Shown here piece by piece: positions 55,652 through 64,000 of a stretch of DNA of 64,000 nucleotides. Position numbers and translations under genes: made by a program. Origin of the DNA: Bacteroidetes bacterium OLB12 (GTDB lineage: Bacteria > Bacteroidota > Bacteroidia > Cytophagales > Cyclobacteriaceae); assembly GCA_001567185.1 (NCBI GenBank), contig LNFR01000048.1:1-64000 (forward strand), written 5' to 3'. Below the pieces are notes generated by a model. It saw only the letters and a list, made by a program, of their open reading frames with translations. It was not told where the DNA came from and searched no databases. Each line of letters opens with the position of its first letter. The first letter of the stretch is position 1.

Positions 55652-56973
55652 TGGTGTGCGGTGGGTGGGGTAGGGTTGGTATGGCGTACAAATACCGGGT
55701 TTTGTTGATTGTACCAATACCTGATCGAATCTGACTTTTGTGAATACCGTTTAAAAAATTCGGGTACCGAAATATCTGCCAGGTTACCGGGCGAATTGGT
55801 GAGCACGCAAATCGCAATTTTATTTTTCTGATCGATGGCAACTTCGCTCCGGTATCCATTTACATACCCGCCATGATAGAGTAACTGGTCATTTTGAAAA
55901 TTTATTACCCGCCAACCCAATGCATAGTAAGATGAGCGTGGCCTTTTCCACCGGTTAAAGTTTCGGTTTTTGGAAATAGCCTTAACCTGGGGAGAAAATA
56001 TTTCTGTTAAGGTTGTATCGGCCATGATGGCCTCGCCCCCGGTAAGCAATGATTTTAACCACAAGGCCATATCTGCAATGCTGGCGTTTACTCCGCCTGC
56101 AGGCGAAACATTGTAATACGTATCGGAGATGGGTACGGGTACCCAATGTTTGCGCGCGAAGTAGTGGGGTTTGGCTACATTATCATTATTCATAATGGCC
56201 ATATAAGATGCCGAACTGTTGTACATACCCAGTGGCTTGAATACATTTTCAGTTAGTGCGCGTTCAAAGGTTTGGTGGGTAGCATTCTCTACCACTTTTT
56301 CAATCAGGCTATAGCCCACATTTTGGTAGCTGTAAATCTGGCCGGGCTCGCCAAAAAGTTTTACTGTTTTTAAACTTGCCAATAAGGTATCCAGCGGCAA
56401 ATGTTCTTCAATCATATTGGTGTACGCATGGTATGGTAAGCCGGTGGTGTGCGAAAGCACATGGCGGATGGTTACCTTGCTGGCATGCTCGGGCGAACTA
56501 AGTTGAAACTGCGGATAATATTTTAAGATGGGATCATCCCACCCGATGAGGTGATGACTTACCAGTGTACCGGCCAGTACCGATGCAAAGCATTTTGAAA
56601 CCGAGCCCAGCCTGAATACGGTATGCACATTGATAGAATCGGTGGTGCCGGATTGTTTTAAGCCAAAGCCTTTTAAAAAAACAACAGACGTATCGTAAAC
56701 AATGGCTACCGCAGCACCCGGGGCCATGCCACGGGCCATGGCGTTTTTAAAAAACTCCTGGTACGAGTTTAAGGCGTCTTGCAGATACGGGTTGGCAGTA
56801 GCCACAACCTCAACTGCTGTAACGGGTGCAGCGGGGGGTAGTGCGATAGAGTCTGTTACCTTATTTTCAGTTGTTGTAGTTGCTACAATGCGTTCTTCGT
56901 GCAGCGGCAAATACATAAACCCCACAAACAATATTAAAAGCACACCTACTAAAATGCTATACGCTATTTTCAT
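55648..56973 (-). CDS. Serine hydrolase of the beta-lactamase/DD-peptidase (class C) fold
   Basis: 441 residues, N-terminal helix (AYSILVGVLLILFVGFMYL). VFRLGSVSKCFA holds the SxxK catalytic Ser and Lys, YSYQNVGYSL gives the YxN motif, LLYHGGYVNGY the HxG motif. Such proteins are esterases or D-amino-acid peptidases in the periplasm; resistance is not implied. Operon with radC (start overlap ATGA) and the DUF1684 gene. Confidence 0.9.
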   Translation of the reverse strand: MKIAYSILVGVLLILFVGFMYLPLHEERIVATTTTENKVTDSIALPPAAPVTAVEVVATANPYLQDALNSYQEFFKNAMARGMAPGAAVAIVYDTSVVFLKGFGLKQSGTTDSINVHTVFRLGSVSKCFASVLAGTLVSHHLIGWDDPILKYYPQFQLSSPEHASKVTIRHVLSHTTGLPYHAYTNMIEEHLPLDTLLASLKTVKLFGEPGQIYSYQNVGYSLIEKVVENATHQTFERALTENVFKPLGMYNSSASYMAIMNNDNVAKPHYFARKHWVPVPISDTYYNVSPAGGVNASIADMALWLKSLLTGGEAIMADTTLTEIFSPQVKAISKNRNFNRWKRPRSSYYALGWRVINFQNDQLLYHGGYVNGYRSEVAIDQKNKIAICVLTNSPGNLADISVPEFFKRYSQKSDSIRYWYNQQNPVFVRHTNPTPPTAHQ

Positions 56974-57671
56974 ATCAGCCCTTCATCTGCAAAACTAAAA
57001 TAATTCCGGTTAGCGATGATCAGATGATCAAGTAGTTGTACCTCAAGAAACTTACCGGCCTCTTTGAGTTTGCGTGTTAAGTCAATATCGCTCTGGCTGG
57101 GCTTTAAATTGCCCGAAGGATGATTGTGTGCCACAATAACACCCGTTGCCAGGTTTTCCAATGCCAGTTTATAAATAATTTTCGGATCAGCCACGGTACC
57201 TGAAACGCCCCCTTCACTAATACGTTTCATTTTCACCACTTTATTCATCCGGTTAAGCAGCAATACCCAGAATTCTTCGTGGGGCAAATCCATTAAATCG
57301 CCCTGTAAAAGATTAAACGCATCCTGAGAGCTACTTATTTTGGGTTTCTCGTCCAGGTCTTGTGCTTTCCGTCTGCGGCCCAGTTCCAATGCGGCCACAA
57401 TGGTAATAGCTTTAGCTTCTCCAATGCCTTTAATTTTCATCAGGTCTTTTACACCCAAACGGGCCAATTCATTCAGGTTGTTATGGCTCAGCAGCAAAAC
57501 TTTTTTGGCTAATTCAACAGCCGAGGTCTTGGTGGTGCCCGAACCAATCAGGATTGCCACCAGTTCGGCTTCGCTTAATGCCGATGTGCCCTTGAGCAAA
57601 AGTTTTTCGCGGGGACGGTCTTCGGGCGACCACTCGCGGATGTTAAGCGGTTTGCTGTCTTCAATTTTCAC
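56970..57671 (-). CDS. radC: RadC-family JAB/MPN domain protein
   Basis: 233 residues. N-terminal HhH-like region (LARLGVKDLMKIKGIGEAKA) and a JAMM metalloprotease-like motif (VIVAHNHPSGNLKPSQSDID). Once linked to DNA repair, actual role unclear. First gene of a minus-strand operon with the serine hydrolase and the DUF1684 protein. Confidence 0.95.
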   Translation of the reverse strand: MKIEDSKPLNIREWSPEDRPREKLLLKGTSALSEAELVAILIGSGTTKTSAVELAKKVLLLSHNNLNELARLGVKDLMKIKGIGEAKAITIVAALELGRRRKAQDLDEKPKISSSQDAFNLLQGDLMDLPHEEFWVLLLNRMNKVVKMKRISEGGVSGTVADPKIIYKLALENLATGVIVAHNHPSGNLKPSQSDIDLTRKLKEAGKFLEVQLLDHLIIANRNYFSFADEGLI

Positions 57672-57718
57672 AACCTTGAAGGTACTTTATTATTATGCGT
57701 TTTAAAAAAGACATAAAA

Positions 57719-57752
57719 AAACCCTCCCCAACCGAAGTCAGGGAGGGAAAAA
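57719..57752 (-). terminator. Terminator of rpsT
   Basis: On the minus strand CCCTCCC at 57747-57741 pairs with GGGAGGG at 57728-57722 and is followed by a run of T. It lies just beyond the corrected rpsT stop at 57768. Confidence 0.85.
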
Positions 57753-57767
57753 TAATATTGGTAAAGG

Positions 57768-58023
57768 TTACGCTAACGCGTTTACCCGCTTGGTAAGCTG
57801 TGATTTCTGATTGGCAGCTTTTTTCCAATGAATGATATTCTTCTTAGCCAGTTTATCAATCATAGAAGACACTTCCTTCAAAAGGGCCTGCGCCTCATCT
57901 TTCTTGGTAGTGGCGTTCTAATTTCTTGATTTGGGTACGGGTGGTTTTGGCCTGATAGCGGTTTCTTACACGCTTGGTCTCATTTGCCCGGATTCTTTTC
58001 TCTGCTGATTTATGATTTGCCAT
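57768..58023 (-). CDS. rpsT: 30S ribosomal protein S20, frame broken once
   Basis: Reconstructed as 84 residues, the normal S20 length: MANHKSAEKRIRANETKRVR at the start and HWKKAANQKSQLTKRVNALA at the end. The raw frame ends after ERHYQER because of one extra base at about 57913-57922. S20 binds 16S rRNA. Monocistronic. A real truncation would be severely harmful, so the break is best read as error. Confidence 0.95.
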
Positions 58024-58115
58024 AATGCTTTTTTCAAAACGGACTGCAAAAATAAGCGCAATAATCGGAAATGCAAACGTGGCCTCTCCATTCACTTTGA
58101 ATATCTTTATAAGAT

Positions 58116-59084
58116 ATGCCAAAAAGGTGGTTTTTGTTGCTCTTTGGACTTTTTTGCCTGATTCCCATGGGGTTCAGATGGGGGTTTTTTGCGCACAAAA
58201 AAATTAACCGGTTGGCCGTATTTACCCTTCCGCCAGAAATGGCCGGATTCTTCAAGAAAAACATTGAATACCTGACCGAAGCTGCTGTAAACCCCGATCG
58301 CAGGCGGTATGCGGTGGCAGAGGAAGCTCCCAGGCACTACATCGATTTAGATGATTACGAAGACAGCGCGGTGTTCAAATTACCCCGATATTGGAATCAG
58401 GCCGTTGAAAAATATGGCGAGGACTCGTTACAGGCCAAAGGCATCCTTCCCTGGCACATTTACAGGGTTTACCTGCAGTTGAAAGAGGCGTTTCTGATTA
58501 ATGATCCGGATCGTATCCTTCGCCTTTCGGCTGATCTGGGTCATTATGTAGCCGATGCACACGTGCCTTTGCACACCACAAAAAACTACGATGGTCAATT
58601 AACCAACCAGGTGGGTATTCATGGTTTCTGGGAATCGCGGTTGCCGGAGTTGTTTTACGAACAGTATGACTTTTACGTGGGCCCGGCTACTTATTTGTCA
58701 AATGTTCAACAAACCGCATGGCAGATTGTGGCACAATCGCACCTGGCGGTAGATTCCGTACTCAGGTTTGAACAGCAAGTAGCGAAAGAAGCCGAGCGTT
58801 TTAGTTTTGAAACCAAAGGAAAACAAACAGTGAAAGTATATGGGCAGGAGTATTCGCAAAAGTATCATCGTGCGCTTAATGGCATGGTAGAGCGCCTGTT
58901 TCGCAATAGTATAAAGCAAACCGGCAATATCTGGTACACGGCCTGGGTGGATGCCGGCCAACCCGATCTGAAAAAACTGATTGAGTATAAACCAACCGAA
59001 GAAGAGATAGCGAAACGTAAACAAGAATTGCTACTTTGGCGTGAGCAAACTGTAAAAACCAGAAATCATGAATCTGAAAATTAA
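58116..59084 (+). CDS. Zinc-dependent phospholipase C / S1-P1 nuclease-fold protein
   Basis: 322 residues with a signal peptide (FLLLFGLFCLIPMGFRWGFF). WGFFAHKKINRLAV begins the mature protein with Trp and His zinc ligands, then HYIDLDDYED, LGHYVADAHVPLHTT and IHGFWESRLPEL follow the three-zinc phospholipase C/S1-P1 nuclease pattern. Acts in the periplasm on lipids or nucleic acids. Its stop overlaps the next gene by 17 bases. Confidence 0.82.
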   Translation: MPKRWFLLLFGLFCLIPMGFRWGFFAHKKINRLAVFTLPPEMAGFFKKNIEYLTEAAVNPDRRRYAVAEEAPRHYIDLDDYEDSAVFKLPRYWNQAVEKYGEDSLQAKGILPWHIYRVYLQLKEAFLINDPDRILRLSADLGHYVADAHVPLHTTKNYDGQLTNQVGIHGFWESRLPELFYEQYDFYVGPATYLSNVQQTAWQIVAQSHLAVDSVLRFEQQVAKEAERFSFETKGKQTVKVYGQEYSQKYHRALNGMVERLFRNSIKQTGNIWYTAWVDAGQPDLKKLIEYKPTEEEIAKRKQELLLWREQTVKTRNHESEN

Positions 59085-60414
59085 AATTCTGAGCATAGGT
59101 TGTGTTGTGTTATGCATGGCCGCTTGTTCTCAAAAACCTGCAGAAGTGGCAGAAGCCGACAACCGCATCAGCGATGATTCATTGTTTACGTTGGTGCAAT
59201 ACAAAACCTTTCAATATTTCTGGGATGGTGCCGAACCGGTTTCAGGTGGTGCGCGCGAACGGCTTCATGCCGACAACGTGTATCCTGAAAATGATAAACA
59301 CATAATAACCAGTGGCGGAACAGGCTTTGGTGTGATGGCGATTTTAGTTGGAATGGAACGCAACTTTATTACACGCCAGCAGGGTGTAGCACATCTTGAA
59401 AAGCTTACTACCTTTTTAGAAAAAGCCGATCGCTTTAAAGGTGTGTGGCCTCACTGGATGAATGGCGAAACCGGTGAAGTAAAACCCTTTAGCCCGAATG
59501 ACAATGGGGGTGATTTAGTTGAAACATCTTTTCTTATTCAGGGGTTGTTATGCGTGCGTCAATATTTTAAAGATGGTGATGAACGCGAAAAAGCGTTGGC
59601 AGCCCGTATTGATAAACTGTGGCGCGAAGTAGAATGGGATTGGTATAGAAGAGGCGGACAAAATGTAATCTACTGGCATTGGTCACCTGATAAGGAATGG
59701 AAAATGAATTTCCCGTTGGAAGGGTACAACGAATGTTTGATTACCTACGTGCTGGCAGCTTCCTCGCCTACCCATAAGGTTCCGGCCGTAGCCTATCACG
59801 AAGGGTGGGCGCGTAAAGGCGCAATAAAAAATGATCCGGCCCATCAGCAGTATGGATACCACCTCGATTTGAAACATAACGGAGCACCTCAGTTTGGTGG
59901 TCCGCTGTTCTGGTCGCATTATTCTTTTTTGGGATTGGATCCGCGTAAGCTTAAAGATCAGTATGCCGATTACTGGCAACATAACGTAAATCACACCTTA
60001 ATCAATTACCAATATTGTGTGGAAAACCCGAAAGGATTTAAAGGCTATGGTAAAGACAATTGGGGGCTAACAGCAAGCTACTCCGTAAAGGGTTATGCGG
60101 CTCATAGTCCTACCGAAGATCTGGGCGTGATATCGCCTACCGCGGCTCTCTCTTCATTCCCATATACGCCCGAACAAAGCATGGCCGCCATGAAACATTT
60201 TTACTTTGAATTGGGCGATAAAATTATGGGTAACTATGGTTTTTATGATGCCTTTAGCGAACAAGAGAATTGGTATCCAACACGCTACCTGGCTATTGAC
60301 CAGGGGCCTGCTGTGGTAATGATGGAAAACCACCGCACAGGTTTACTCTGGAATTTATTTATGAGTTGCCCCGAAGTGCAGGATGGTTTGAAGGAGTTGG
60401 GGTTTAGTTACTAA
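59068..60414 (+). CDS. GH144-like glucoamylase-family lipoprotein
   Basis: 448 residues. Lipoprotein signal MNLKIKILSIGCVVLCMAAC. The body follows the Glycoamylase (PF10091) family: QYKTFQYFWDGAEPVSGGAR, ITSGGTGFGVMAILVG, GGDLVETSFLIQGLL, YWHWSPDKEWKMN, EGYNECLITYVLAASSPTHK. In Bacteroidota many of these are endo-beta-1,2-glucanases (GH144). It would act outside the inner membrane on a glucan. Confidence 0.85.
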   Translation: MNLKIKILSIGCVVLCMAACSQKPAEVAEADNRISDDSLFTLVQYKTFQYFWDGAEPVSGGARERLHADNVYPENDKHIITSGGTGFGVMAILVGMERNFITRQQGVAHLEKLTTFLEKADRFKGVWPHWMNGETGEVKPFSPNDNGGDLVETSFLIQGLLCVRQYFKDGDEREKALAARIDKLWREVEWDWYRRGGQNVIYWHWSPDKEWKMNFPLEGYNECLITYVLAASSPTHKVPAVAYHEGWARKGAIKNDPAHQQYGYHLDLKHNGAPQFGGPLFWSHYSFLGLDPRKLKDQYADYWQHNVNHTLINYQYCVENPKGFKGYGKDNWGLTASYSVKGYAAHSPTEDLGVISPTAALSSFPYTPEQSMAAMKHFYFELGDKIMGNYGFYDAFSEQENWYPTRYLAIDQGPAVVMMENHRTGLLWNLFMSCPEVQDGLKELGFSY

Positions 60415-60468
60415 TGCTTTGTTTGCCGGAGACATTGTGGTTTGATTTAAGTGAATCACAAAGTCTCA

Positions 60469-60750
60469 CTAAGTATTCAAGAGTTCACGCACAATATCAT
60501 CCCACTCTTCCGTTAGTGGTTTTTTCGACATCTTACGGTTAGCGCGATGATACCAGTATTGGGCATTGCTGTTATCACCTTCTACCCGGTGTAAATAGGC
60601 GTGTATCCATGAACCATCTGTTGTATGCACATCTTGCGCAAGGGTATGGGCCATTTCCCAATCGCCTTTGGCTTCGTACCACATGGCTTGCAACAGAACA
60701 GCAACCGGTGGTGGCTGCTGTTGAGTAAGTGAGTTTTTAAATTCAGGCAA
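60469..60750 (-). CDS. Conserved hypothetical protein
   Basis: 93 residues from a TTG at 60750. AMWYEAKGDWEMAHTLAQDV, WIHAYLHRVEGDNSNAQYWY and RRANRKMS-like blocks are a pattern I know from uncharacterised bacterial proteins. Soluble, tetratricopeptide-like helices. A few more N-terminal residues may belong to it, but a stop precedes nearby and the start is uncertain. Confidence 0.65.
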   Translation of the reverse strand: MPEFKNSLTQQQPPPVAVLLQAMWYEAKGDWEMAHTLAQDVHTTDGSWIHAYLHRVEGDNSNAQYWYHRANRKMSKKPLTEEWDDIVRELLNT

Positions 60751-60859
60751 TGTGGTGATAAATAGTTGGTAGAATTTTACTCAAAACTTTTTTTGGTAAG
60801 CTCTATGGCTAAAAAAACTCTTTTTCATTAACCAATCAAACGTATTGTTATGAAGCCGA

Positions 60860-60942
60860 CAACTATTTGGTAGACACGAAAAAGTTTAGTGAAACACCTT
60901 TCACTAAACATCTAAAAACAAGGCGCAACTAACTGGTAGACA
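60860..60942. repeat. Hairpin flanked by direct repeats
   Basis: CAACTATTTGGTAGACA (60860-60876) and CAACTAACTGGTAGACA (60926-60942) differ at 2 of 17 bases. Between them GTTTAGTGAAA (60884-60894) pairs perfectly with TTTCACTAAAC (60899-60909) over a 4-base loop. The symmetric layout suggests a mobile or recombination element. Confidence 0.5.
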
Positions 60943-61015
60943 ATCCACAGAGCTAACAAGCACCAACTATTTTTCAGTAATATGCCTAAATTCAGCTAAA
61001 GTCATTCGTAAGCAA

Positions 61016-61049
61016 AGGCGTCTGTCGGCTTTGAGCCGTCTTGACGCCT
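61016..61049 (-). repeat. Nested hairpin downstream of the SRPBCC gene
   Basis: AGGCGTC (61016-61022) pairs with GACGCCT (61043-61049) and, inside, CGGCT with AGCCG over a TTG loop. It lies 8 bases past the SRPBCC stop at 61058, but no T-tract follows on the minus strand, so terminator function is doubtful. Confidence 0.45.
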
Positions 61050-61057
61050 GAAATCGA

Positions 61058-62060
61058 TTAGTTTTTCTTTATAGGATAATAAATTTCAGTTACCCACTTC
61101 GCAGTGTCTTTTTCCAACATCGGGTCGGTAACGTAAACTTCAATGGGCGCGCCATTCATAGTAAGTCCTTTGTATTGAAGGTACTGCTCAAGTTCCATGT
61201 GCAAGGCCATCAGGTTATTGTAATCGCCTTTGTAAATTCCTTTAATCGCGCTGCCGCCCGCAACAGTTTCCACTTTGTATTTGGCAGGTACCTTGGCATC
61301 GGCTGCAACCGGTAGGGCACAAATCATATCCATCGATTCTTCCGAGAAGGCTGGATACATGGCAAATGGATAGCCGGTTATTTCAACTTTGGATTTCTTC
61401 AATGCAGTTTCTAACTCGCCATACATTTTAGCCATTTGTGCATTAATGGCAACGGGATCTTTCGGACTCATGGTATGCATTAAACCTACATAGCTCATGG
61501 CAGGCAAAATTTCTTCTGTAATTGTATAAGTGAATTTTGGTTTTGCTTCCGCGATGTCTTTTATTTTTTTACAAGCATAATCAAACGACTTTTCAATCTC
61601 ACCTTTCATAAACACATTAATCCACCGACCAATCGGGTTCATGCCTGTGTCGTTGCTGAAGTTGAGCGTAAGTTTTGTGTTGTCACCATCGGGGTCTAGC
61701 GCATAAAGCCCGGAAGCTGGATTGCCTCCAAAATCCATCGATAGCGCTACCGATTTATTCGGAATACTTTCGGTGAGGGAAATAGTTCCGGTTTTTAGAA
61801 TGGGACTGTCCCAACTATAGGATGCCCCCCGTGCCGGATGTTTTGTCACCATAGGTGATTTTCATATTTGCCGTATCGAGTGTATTCCAGTACTGCCAGT
61901 TTTCCCACCGTTTCAGATCATTAATTTCTTCGAATACGGCATCTGCAGGAGCATTAATAGAAACACTCTTCGAAACTTCCAGTTTGCCCGGAAGCACAAA
62001 GCCCACTAATAGCAAGACTAAAATGAGTCCTGCTAATACTAAAAGAATCTTTTTAAGCAT
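61058..62060 (-). CDS. SRPBCC-fold plus GyrI-like effector-binding protein, frame broken once
   Basis: Reconstructed as 333 residues. N-terminal helix (MLKKILLVLAGLILVLLLVG), then a START/SRPBCC domain (VSINAPADAVFEEINDLKRW, ENWQYWNT), then a C-terminal GyrI-like domain (VEITGYPFAMYPAFSEESMD, VYVTDPMLEKDTAKWVTEIY). One C too many in 61825-61830; removing it joins TYGDKTSGTG to ASYSWDSPIL. The pairing is common in Bacteroidota. It binds a hydrophobic ligand presumably, with no known reaction. Confidence 0.82.
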
Positions 62061-62194
62061 AGGACGTTTGGGTTTGAGAGAGTTGAAGGTTGTTTTTAAG
62101 CCAGATCGAAGGTGTTCAAATAATATGGTATTTAAAAGATTGCTTATGTCTTAAAAAATTCAAATATTTATTTATTCCACTAACCCTTTTACCT

Positions 62195-62665
62195 ATGAGC
62201 CTATTCACAAATCCAAAGCGTATTCCCGAAAATTACGGGTTAAAAATTGCCGGTTGCCTGATTGCTTTTTTTCTATTAATGAAAGTTTTGGGGCTGGCCC
62301 ATATTTATGAACTCCGTTTTCTGAATGTTTTTTTTCAGGTGGGGGGTATTTATTTCGCTTTAAAGAAATTCAGAGAAACACATGACGAGCACCTGAATTA
62401 TTTCAGGGCGCTGGTTACTGGTGTGGCAACCGGAGCGGTATCGGCCGCAATTTTTGCGTTTTTCCTGTTCATCTACCTTACGGTTGATACGGGTTTTATG
62501 CAGGATATAATCAACAAGGAACCCATGGGGCAATACCTGAATCCTTACATTACTGCATTTATGGTTGCGCTGGAAGGACTCTTTTCAGGCTTTTTATTCA
62601 CCTTTATCATTATCAACTACGTGAATACCGATGATGTGAACGAACCACAAGGAGAGAGTAATTAA
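62195..62665 (+). CDS. DUF4199 membrane protein
   Basis: 156 residues from the ATG at 62195 (MSLFTNPKRIPENYGLKIAG). Four membrane helices; the pattern VGGIYFALKKFRETH and FRALVTGVATGAVSAAIFAF is DUF4199, common in Bacteroidota and of unknown function. Divergent from the SRPBCC gene, convergent with the fucosidase gene, from which a hairpin separates it. Confidence 0.85.
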   Translation: MSLFTNPKRIPENYGLKIAGCLIAFFLLMKVLGLAHIYELRFLNVFFQVGGIYFALKKFRETHDEHLNYFRALVTGVATGAVSAAIFAFFLFIYLTVDTGFMQDIINKEPMGQYLNPYITAFMVALEGLFSGFLFTFIIINYVNTDDVNEPQGESN

Positions 62666-62678
62666 GTTGACAACAACC

Positions 62679-62718
62679 AACTGACAATTGGCAACTAAAT
62701 AATTGTCAATTGTCAGTT
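62679..62718. terminator. 12-bp hairpin between convergent genes
   Basis: AACTGACAATTG (62679-62690) and CAATTGTCAGTT (62707-62718) are perfect arms with a 16-base loop. It lies 13-14 bases from both stops and could act as a weak bidirectional terminator, but lacks long T-tracts. Shares the core CAATTGTCA with the 35776 hairpin. Confidence 0.45.
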
Positions 62719-62731
62719 TGTGCATTGCTAA

Positions 62732-64000
62732 CTATTTCAACTCCAATTCAATCACCGTATCAATCTCATTCATCTTGTCTTTCGGTACTCTAATGCTTAG
62801 GCCGAAATCATTTTCCGTAAATTTTACAGGCGATTTATCAATAAAGAGTTTAGCGCTTACTACTTTCTTGCCCAACCTCGGCAGGGTAAGGGTTTCGTCT
62901 TGCCATTTAAGTATGTGAACATAAACTTTGTTACCCTTTTGGGTTGTAACGCCCCAATCGCGCGGGGTAAGCGGGCCTCCTCGGGTTCCATAAACCGTTT
63001 CGCCATACTGGCGCATCCATTCTCCCATTTGTTTTAACAACGCTACATGCTCGGGTTGAATTTTTCCGTTGGGCATGGGGCCTACATTTAACAGAAAGTT
63101 GGCATCGTAACCCGCGCCTTTCACTAAGTATTGAATCAGGTCTTTGATGCTTTTGTTTTTATCATCGCGCAGGTTAAAGCCCCAACTGTTGTTAATGGTT
63201 TCGCAAATTTCTTTGGGTAGGTCGCCTACTTTTTGTTCGGGTGCAAAACCGGTTGTGTTGTGGCCGGGCAAATCTTTTTCAAACATCTGAAAATCTTCTC
63301 CATCGTAAGGTGCCACATGGTGGTTGCTGCCCACCAGTGTGCCGGGTTGTAATTTATGAATGAGTGAATAGGTTTTGCCCAGGCGCCAATCATCATCTTT
63401 CTTATCCCACATACCATCAAACCAGATCCCGCCAATATCTCCATAGTTGGTGAGAAGTTCGGTAAGTTGTGCATCCATATAGTCCAGGTATTTGTTCATG
63501 TCACCTTTTTCTTCGCGGCCGGTGTAACTGCCACCGGTAAAGCCACGGGGAAAATAGTCGGGATGATGCCAGTCTAACTGCGAATGGTAAAAGAATAACT
63601 TAATGCCTTGTTTCCGGCATTCATCGGCCAGCATTTTTAATACATCTTTTCCATAAGGAGTTCGCTTCACAATGTTGTAATCCGAAACTTTGGAATCGTA
63701 CATCGCAAAGCCATCGTGGTGCTTGCTGGTAATGGTAATGTATTTCATGCCGGCATCTTTTGCCATTTGTACCCATTCGGCTGCATTAAATTGAGTGGGA
63801 TTAAAAAAAGCAGGAAGTTTTTCGTACGTCTTGATTGGGATTTGTTGTGTGTTCATAACCCATTCACCATCTCCCAGCACACTATACACACCCCAATGGA
63901 TAAACATCCCAAACTTGGCATCCTGAAACCAGGCCCGGTTCTTCAGATTTTCGGGTGTTGGCACATACTTTTCCTGGGCTTGTGGAAATGTGGTTACCAA
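62732..64000 (-). CDS. GH29 alpha-L-fucosidase, N-terminus cut by window edge
   Basis: 422 residues visible; the frame stays open to the edge, where residues TTFPQAQEKY look like the end of a signal peptide. AWFQDAKFGMFIHWGVYSVL, KYITITSKHHDGFAMYDSKV and DIGGIWFDGMWD (nucleophile Asp) are GH29 hallmarks; NFLLNVGPMPNGKIQ is the conserved end of the barrel. It removes alpha-L-fucose from glycans in the periplasm. Length fits a standard member lacking some 20-30 N-terminal residues. Confidence 0.93.
   Translation of the reverse strand: MVTTFPQAQEKYVPTPENLKNRAWFQDAKFGMFIHWGVYSVLGDGEWVMNTQQIPIKTYEKLPAFFNPTQFNAAEWVQMAKDAGMKYITITSKHHDGFAMYDSKVSDYNIVKRTPYGKDVLKMLADECRKQGIKLFFYHSQLDWHHPDYFPRGFTGGSYTGREEKGDMNKYLDYMDAQLTELLTNYGDIGGIWFDGMWDKKDDDWRLGKTYSLIHKLQPGTLVGSNHHVAPYDGEDFQMFEKDLPGHNTTGFAPEQKVGDLPKEICETINNSWGFNLRDDKNKSIKDLIQYLVKGAGYDANFLLNVGPMPNGKIQPEHVALLKQMGEWMRQYGETVYGTRGGPLTPRDWGVTTQKGNKVYVHILKWQDETLTLPRLGKKVVSAKLFIDKSPVKFTENDFGLSIRVPKDKMNEIDTVIELELK

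Larger units (their letters stand above)
60751..61057. other. Intergenic gap with several structured elements
   Basis: No gene. Holds an 11-bp perfect hairpin at 60884-60909, a 17-base direct repeat on both sides of it, a stretch resembling 1866-1897 (60961-61014) and a nested hairpin at 61016-61049. Lies between the ends of two minus-strand genes. Confidence 0.5.

Noticed and set aside
55652-55859. N-terminal extension of the DUF1684 protein
   Set aside because: It is antisense-free but in the wrong frame of the serine hydrolase gene, created by the indel at 55587-55593.

Overview
The window looks like chromosome of a Bacteroidota, most likely Cytophagales. It has promoters of the TTTG/TANNTTTG type, a secreted protease with a type IX secretion C-terminal sorting domain, a DUF4199 protein, a MoxR-DUF58-DUF4129-DUF4350 operon, a NrtR/AraR-style Nudix regulator and a GH144-type glucoamylase-family lipoprotein. 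Lineage is judged by eye from protein families.

Layout. 1-4.0 kb: accessory toxin-antitoxin zone with an ImmA/IrrE plus PIN pair, a structured 0.7 kb gap and a three-gene HipB-HipS-HipT system with AT-rich palindromic operators. 4.0-11.2 kb: minus-strand sulfur island of metallo-beta-lactamase/rhodanese fusion, SoxB-like thiosulfohydrolase, periplasmic rhodanese, TsdA-like diheme cytochrome c, two YeeE/YedE half transporters and a TauE/SafE exporter. Three TGTGA-N6-TCACA-like (Crp/Fnr-type) sites lie in its promoter regions. 11.2-23.1 kb: LysE exporter, YihY-like membrane protein, thioesterase, MltG, Sua5/YrdC protein, WbqC protein, ClpC, a BatA-like membrane protein, RarA and threonine aldolase. 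23.2-24.8 kb: a second accessory patch with VapBC, an internally deleted PIN toxin with its antitoxin, a direct repeat and a caspase-like remnant. 24.8-29.9 kb: two ThuA proteins, one fused to a PQQ-type sugar dehydrogenase, PKD, cytochrome c and carbohydrate-binding modules, divergent from a Nudix-type regulator. 30.0-37.7 kb: initiator tRNA-Met, GTPases Era and Der, a small alanine-rich lipoprotein, SprT-like protein, a BadF/N-acetylglucosamine-kinase-like protein, cytochrome b5 and RDD proteins. 37.8-48.9 kb: dipeptidase, SpoIIM-DUF4129-DUF4350-MoxR-DUF58 membrane operon, T9SS metalloprotease. 48.9-58.0 kb: acyl-CoA dehydrogenase, a 126-bp inverted-repeat element, RNase Y, ZapA, PheT, DUF1684 protein, serine hydrolase, RadC, ribosomal protein S20. 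58.1-64.0 kb: zinc phospholipase-like protein, GH144 lipoprotein, SRPBCC protein, DUF4199 protein and a GH29 alpha-L-fucosidase cut by the window edge.

A window-wide property dominates interpretation: about 21 single-base indels, mostly in homopolymers, split otherwise ordinary genes, including the essential rpsT and pheT. The simplest reading is uncorrected sequencing error. Affected genes are therefore given as single reconstructed features, with the indel position stated. The most interesting biology is the sulfur island with its shared operator-like sites, the HipBST locus, the decaying PIN loci and the ThuA/dehydrogenase locus with its divergent regulator.
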